A stretch of 11,185 nucleotides of DNA, from contig CAJAPL010000157.1 in assembly GCA_903943625.1 (NCBI GenBank), positions 1 through 11,185 of the forward strand, written 5' to 3'. A program made the translations under genes and the position numbers. Positions 7,396-11,185 of the stretch are shown here, one piece after another. The notes beneath the pieces are model-generated. The model ran no database searches. It had not been told where the DNA came from and saw only the letters and a program-made list of their open reading frames with translations. This DNA is from an uncultured bacterium (lineage in GTDB: Bacteria > Patescibacteriota > Gracilibacteria > Absconditabacterales > Absconditicoccaceae). Positions within the stretch are counted from its first letter, which is position 1. Every line of letters begins with the position of its first letter.

Positions 7396-8541
7396 ATGAA
7401 ATCAAAGCTCAATATAGTAATGGCATGATGATGAACAGGATGACATGTTTTTCCTATAAAAAGCCTAATTGAATATATCTGATCCAAGCCACAATACGTA
7501 TCCAAAATAAAAAACCTATATCGATTTTGAGAGAAAAATTCACTAGAACAAGATATGTTTAATAAGATCAAACCATCAACTTTCGTGTTTAAATTTATTA
7601 ATATAATTTCCTGAAAATATCGTAGAGAAACAATATTGAAATCTAGACTAAAAAATATCCGTGATTTTTTTGTATTTATTGCGGGTATATTTCAGGCTTT
7701 GTTTCGATTAATTTATTTGCGTATAGATGTGATATTTTGTAAATGATGATATGTTGCTTTACCAGTTGTGCTAGCTTGAGCAATACTTCGTAAAAAGATA
7801 ATAGTACATGAATCTGATACTCACCCATGAATCGTAAATAGAATCGCCGCTAAATTTGCCCGTAAGACATTCACGGGTTTTGACTGAGTTTTCCGTAAAT
7901 CAGAAACTGTTTGACAGATAATTTCAGATGAAATAATCGTCTCAGATAAAGATATCAAAAATTGATCACAGACCTTGGTTCAAGACAATTTCAAAAATAT
8001 AATCTCACATGTAGACAAATCCAAAACATTAATTTTGGTGTCAGGATGATCACAGTGATCCAAAAGATTATATCAATCCTTACATAAAATCATGCTTCAA
8101 AGCCAGAGTCTCAAATCAGATTTTGTTTTTTTCTTGGTGCTTTGAGTTTTAAATAAAGACATAAGATCATTATTTGCCGGACTAGACAATGTCCATATCT
8201 TTGACTTTGTTTCACAAAAAGAAATGTGAACGCTGTGTTATTTATCAGATATTTCCATCACTCGTGCTGGTACAACATCGCTCGCAGAACAAAAACTATA
8301 TGACATGAAACTACTCATGATACCTATACCATGGACGCATGATCAATATGATAATGCTAGATATTACGTGCAACAATATTGAGATATTTTAGTCGATCAG
8401 AAAGATGAGCAATTTCTAACCAAGCTGTGAATGGCTATCAGAAAGTTCAAGAATCACAAAAAGAAACAGACAAATAAGAACAGACTAGAAGAGATATCGC
8501 TAGCCAAAGATAAAATAATTAAAGAAGTTTTAGCGCTATAA
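7396..8541 (+). CDS. murG: UDP-GlcNAc:undecaprenyl-PP-MurNAc-pentapeptide GlcNAc transferase
   Basis: MurG adds GlcNAc to lipid I to form lipid II, the last cytoplasmic step of peptidoglycan precursor synthesis, at the inner face of the membrane. The 381-residue product has every hallmark: the G-loop GGGTGGHVFP at residues 11-20 (coded TGA TGA TGA ACA GGA TGA), KGGYVALPVVLAG, HESD followed by NR, the second glycine motif SGGSQGS at 216-222, and the donor-binding RAGTTSLAE at 290-298 with Glu298. PIPWTHDQYDNA follows. An insertion of about 45 residues follows the first loop region (FGEKNSLEQD through ISGKYRRE). Twenty of 26 glycines are TGA. The gene lies 9 bp ahead of a SemiSWEET-like gene, suggesting cotranscription. 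Confidence 0.97.
7999..8021 (+). repeat. 23-bp exact direct repeat, copy 2 (in murG)
   Basis: This copy matches 6604-6626 exactly. It encodes IISHVDKS just before the MurG motif LVSGGSQG, in the linker between the two Rossmann domains, a region that tolerates variation. Confidence 0.85.
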
Positions 8542-8550
8542 ACATTAAGC

Positions 8551-8817
8551 ATGTATAAAGAAGTATTGTATTTTCTGACTACTATTATGGGCATAGTGAT
8601 GAGTCTATGACATTTTTTTCAAGCATATAAAATATATAAAACCAAAAGCTGAAAAGACGTGAGTCTAGTAACCTTTAGTATTTTTGCCATAGGATCATTG
8701 ATACGACTTTTGTATGGTCTCAATCTAAATCAAACTCCCATAGTAATTAGTTTCGCTATAGGATTGATAGGTAGTGGCTCTGTTTTATTTTTGAGTATAA
8801 AATATAGAAAAAAATAA
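8551..8817 (+). CDS. SemiSWEET / PQ-loop family small transporter
   Basis: The 88-residue product has three predicted membrane helices: about residues 4-22 (VLYFLTTIMGIVMSLGHFF), 39-57 (VSLVTFSIFAIGSLIRLLYG) and 63-83. The pattern FFQAYKIYKTKSGKDVSLVTF is the first-helix end and loop of SemiSWEETs, in which the usual Pro-Gln pair is here Phe-Gln. SemiSWEETs work as homodimers that carry sugars by facilitated diffusion; related PQ-loop proteins carry other small solutes. The size matches the family (85-95 residues). It follows murG by 9 bp and is probably read from the same transcript. Glycines are two TGA and six GGN, four of the latter in the last helix. The substrate is unknown. Confidence 0.85.
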
Positions 8818-8847
8818 AAAAATTGTTTCTGAATTTTACCAAAAAGA

Positions 8848-8888
8848 AGTCCCTCTTAGGAAAAGAGGGTGGTCCGATTTATCGGACC
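8848..8888 (-). repeat. Left double-hairpin terminal element of the DUF559 unit
   Basis: There are two adjacent hairpins: CCCTCTT (8851-8857) with AAGAGGG (8863-8869), and GGTCCGA (8871-8877) with TCGGACC (8882-8888, loop TTTA). Read on the minus strand the order is GGACC-hairpin, CCCTC-hairpin, ACTT, the same order as the right element at 9313-9351 on the plus strand. Over the outer 25 bases the two match at 18 positions without gaps. Two of the differences are compensatory within the stem. It may also act as a transcription stop after the SemiSWEET gene, or on the minus strand, where ACTTCTTTTT follows. Confidence 0.75.
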
Positions 8889-8896
8889 GGGAGATT

Positions 8897-8902
8897 TATA
8901 AT
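8897..8902 (+). promoter_or_regulatory. -10 element TATAAT of the DUF559 gene
   Basis: TATAAT ends 12 nt before ATG 8915, just inside the left hairpin element. No good -35 is visible. The spacing predicts a leaderless or near-leaderless mRNA, as for the HigA-like gene. Confidence 0.45.
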
Positions 8903-8914
8903 ATAACTTATTAT

Positions 8915-9307
8915 ATGTCCAACTGAGCTATTTATTACAACCCTAACCTTAAAAAATTTTCTAAAATAAATAGGAAACAATCAATAATGACAAAGCATGA
9001 ATGAATATTACGAAATGTTGCTCTAAAACACGACAATAGTTGATATAGATTTTTAAGACAAAAAATAATAGATGATTATATATTAGATTTTTATTGTTGA
9101 AAATTGAAGTTAGCAATAGAAGTTGATTGAGATAGTCATAATTATTCATTAGACTACGACCAAGGAAGAAACAACAAACTAGGTAAATTGTGAATAAAGA
9201 CCATAAGATATACAAACATGGAAATAAGTAAAAATCTTGAATGAGTCATAATAGATATTCAAGAACAGATTAAAATTAGAGAAGGAGAATTAAAAATACA
9301 TTTATAA
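8915..9307 (+). CDS. DUF559 domain-containing endonuclease-like protein
   Basis: DUF559 proteins belong to the PD-(D/E)XK nuclease superfamily and are related to very-short-patch-repair endonucleases. The 130-residue product starts MSNGAIYYNPNLKKFSK and contains GYRFLRQKIIDDYILDFYC with Asp58, then LAIEVDGDSH with Glu69, Asp71 and His75, and further YDQGRNNKLGKLGIKTIRYTN. These are the conserved motifs in the right order and spacing, and the length is typical (110-130). I chose ATG 8915 over the internal ATG 8987 because the YNP.LK..S...R segment before it is part of the family domain. Seven glycines are TGA and three GGN, so the gene is adapted to this code. It is flanked on both sides by matching hairpin elements, suggesting a mobile unit. 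The LRQ region before the core keeps the usual spacing. Confidence 0.87.
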
Positions 9308-9312
9308 ATCTT

Positions 9313-9351
9313 CCACCCTTCGGGTCCCCCTCCTTTTACAAAGGAGGACTT
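9313..9351 (+). repeat. Right double-hairpin terminal element of the DUF559 unit
   Basis: ACCC (9315-9318) pairs with GGGT (9322-9325) around TTC. CCTCCTTT (9329-9336) pairs with AAAGGAGG (9340-9347) around TAC, followed by ACTT. It starts six bases after the DUF559 stop codon and is the inverted counterpart of 8848-8888, although its inner hairpin is shorter. Confidence 0.75.
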
Positions 9352-9369
9352 TAGTTAGGTTAGTTTATT

Positions 9370-11185
9370 ATGAAGAAGTTTCGATATTTCTTTGTAGCAT
9401 ATTTATTACTTATAATCTGAACAAAATTTTTCTATGTTTTTTCTTCAGGAGAAATACAAAGCTTTATCTACGATTTAAGTTGACAATCCCAAGGGATTGG
9501 TACAAGTCAAAATTTAGACACAACTCAAAATTTAAATTCACAAGAAATTTTAGTTACACAACCGATATTTGACTCAGGTCAAAATCTATCACAATCATGA
9601 AGCATATTATCTTGAGACAGCACAAATTCAGGCCAAGTTACAGGACTTAGTATCAGCACTCCGTCAATACAAAGTTTCAGCATACAACAAAGCATGCCTA
9701 ATTTATCCATCACAGAAATATTTCGAGACTGAACGGATGAGTGGATAGAGATTACCAATTTCAGCACAGATACTTTCTCATGAACGATAGTTATAAGCTG
9801 AGCAAAAGCATCAATAATTACTATCCCAAGCTTCATTATATTGCCCAATCAATCGTTAATCCTATGAGACAACTGCTTGATGATAAGCAATTTTTCCTGT
9901 ATCGCATTCACTTGATTGTCTATGTCTATATCTGACACAAGCCAAATTAACATATCAATATTCTTCTCATGACAGCGACTGGATTTATTCTTTGTAGATC
10001 AAAACACAGTTAGCGCCTACAATAACACAGATACTTCATTTGAAAAATTATTAGCAAACTCTGCTTTCATAATCACCGGAACCTTTGTCGATAGAACATA
10101 TAATGTAAGCTCTTGATATCTTGCAAACCCGGGTATAGTGAAGACTTTTACAGCATCATCATCTACTTCCACATGAGTTGGGACGTGAAATTCAAATCTA
10201 CCCAACTTGTCTATAACTGAGGTTTTTTATGATTGAACAGACGAGCGGATAGAAATTACAAATTTCGGGACATGATTATTTATAGGAAACCTAAACCTTG
10301 TAGGAGCATCATCGTCTCTATTTGACGTCAATAATATTTCTATACCTGCAGACCGGTCCGTAGTAGTGGCAGATACTAATAATCAATTTATAGATTCTTC
10401 TAGTGTTGTGATTCATTCTTTGAGTATATCTGACACGTCAGAAATTTCAATAAATTTATTTTATTCGTGACAACTTTTGGACTCTTTTTATGTGCCGCAA
10501 AATTTTGTTAATAGTATCAATAATCTCAAAACTTCATTTGAAAGGCTTCTAAGCTCATGAAATCTCGTCATGACGATTACAAACACAGGTAGGATCTACA
10601 ATATAAAACCAGAATATATTTTATCAGGGTATGTCGGCAATCCATGAAAAGTCTTTCAAACGACAGAAACCATTACAGACATTGGCTCCACCGGCAATTG
10701 AATAATACTAGACCTAAGCTGACTTATCTTGCCTATTAATTGTTCAGATTTCACATTTAATCCATTTCAGATAACAGAAATATTTCCAGGCGACAGTCAG
10801 ACTTCGACATTCATTGAGCTGCTATGATTGAGTGATTTTAGTGGGGTAGTAGTATTTTCAGGCCAGTGATTAAGCACAAACTTCACTGTAAATTTAAGCA
10901 TAAACACATGAGAGAGGATTTTGATAACCAACGGTTTGCATGGTTTATTAGATGAACAAAAAAATATAGTAAATGTGGCTTTAGAACTAATATCTAGCTG
11001 ATGATGGGTGGGGCTATTTGGACAAAATGGACAGGTTTTGGACATTGCTTACTATATAAATTTCTGATATCCTAGATCATCTTATTTCAACTGAAGATAT
11101 GCTTCTTGTGCTAGAATATTTGATAAATATGACAATTATTCACCAGGTTTTAAAGAGACTCTATTGTCTTATTTTCCACAATGAG
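9370..11185 (+). CDS. Exported protein with repeated lamin-tail-like domains, 3' partial
   Basis: The frame is open for 605 codons from ATG 9370 and runs off the window; TGA near the last base is read as Gly. Residues 2-26 (KKFRYFFVAYLLLIIG and on) form a signal peptide or membrane anchor. Residues about 30-105 are a Ser/Gln/Asn/Thr-rich linker. Three beta-rich segments begin with a lamin-tail (LTD)-like motif: PNLSITEIFRDGTDEWIEITN at 110, cut here to its core SITEIF..GTDEWIEITN; SITEVFYDGTDERIEITN near 280; and FQITEIFPGDSQTSTFIELLG at 466. The first two are about 168-residue tandem copies that share ISDTS, FFSGQ or FYSGQ, TSFE(K/R)LL and NPG motifs. LTDs occur in secreted bacterial nucleases and surface proteins. 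No enzymatic domain is seen before the edge. It is probably a surface or extracellular protein. Confidence 0.82.
9697..10700 (+). repeat. Tandem protein-level repeat (about 168 residues) in the lamin-tail protein
   Basis: Copy 1 begins at 9697 and copy 2 at 10201, 168 codons apart. The copies are clearly alike as protein (PNLSITE, GTDE.IEITNF, SISDTS.I.I..F.SGQ.LD.F, TSFE.LL) but differ at most third codon positions, so the duplication is old. A weaker third unit starts near 10765. Confidence 0.75.

Larger units (their letters stand above)
8848..9351 (+). mobile_element. Putative DUF559 nuclease mobile unit bounded by inverted double hairpins
   Basis: A 504-bp stretch begins and ends with structurally equivalent double-hairpin elements in inverted orientation, and the only gene inside is a PD-(D/E)XK-type DUF559 nuclease. 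The layout resembles REP/RAYT units, where a single-domain enzyme is boxed by palindromes, but the enzyme here is a different family. No clear target-site duplication is visible. Mobility is inferred from architecture only. Confidence 0.45.

Noticed and set aside
8871..8939. tRNA-like sequence on the minus strand, with TAGCTCAGTTGG (8930-8919), a 7-nt-loop hairpin and a GGTCCG hairpin over about 70 nt
   Set aside because: There is no acceptor stem, no second half of the D-stem, no T at position 33 and no normal T-loop. The D-loop-like string is the complement of the first codons of the DUF559 gene (SNGAIYY), which is well supported.
8987..8989. ATG 8987 as the start of the DUF559 gene
   Set aside because: Starting here would remove the conserved YNP.LK segment of the family domain. 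ATG 8915 is in frame and has TATAAT 12 nt upstream.

Overview
The window reads correctly only if UGA is a glycine codon (translation table 25). With the standard code every gene falls apart. With UGA = Gly, eleven genes open on the plus strand and one on the minus strand, and in-frame TGA falls on invariant glycines: the MurG G-loop is TGA TGA TGA ACA GGA TGA, and the SecF motif GYSINDTIVIFD starts with TGA. TGG is still used for Trp, so this is not table 4. That code, together with the AT-rich sequence and very short intergenic gaps, points to the CPR/Patescibacteria groups Absconditabacteria (SR1) or Gracilibacteria (BD1-5). I cannot tell which from this window.

Layout. 2-2159: the 3' part of a LytR-CpsA-Psr glycopolymer transferase, a chorismate-mutase-like gene broken by a -1 frameshift at a run of eight A, and an alpha/beta hydrolase whose glycine codon use is unlike its neighbours. 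2263-4787: RNase III, SecF and a RluA-family pseudouridine synthase, closely spaced and probably cotranscribed. 4929-5897: an unrecognised 300-residue helical protein behind a near-consensus sigma70-type promoter. 5898-6765: a HigA-like HTH gene with a long charged tail, preceded by an array of four 17-bp inverted repeats. 6803-7240 (minus): a NUDIX hydrolase convergent to it. 7396-8817: MurG and a SemiSWEET-like three-helix transporter. 8848-9351: a DUF559 nuclease gene boxed by two double-hairpin elements in inverted orientation, which looks like a small mobile unit. 9370 to the end: a large exported protein with repeated lamin-tail-like domains, still open at the window edge.

How the genes fit together. 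LCP transferase and MurG serve the cell envelope, SecF and the lamin-tail protein concern export and the cell surface, and RNase III and RluA act on RNA. This is core plus surface gene content. The accessory signals are the HigA-like gene with its operator array, the DUF559 hairpin unit, the code-discordant hydrolase and the frameshifted chorismate mutase. None of the visible start codons has a recognisable Shine-Dalgarno sequence, and two genes have TATAAT exactly 12 nt before ATG, suggesting leaderless mRNAs. No rRNA, tRNA or CRISPR array was found.
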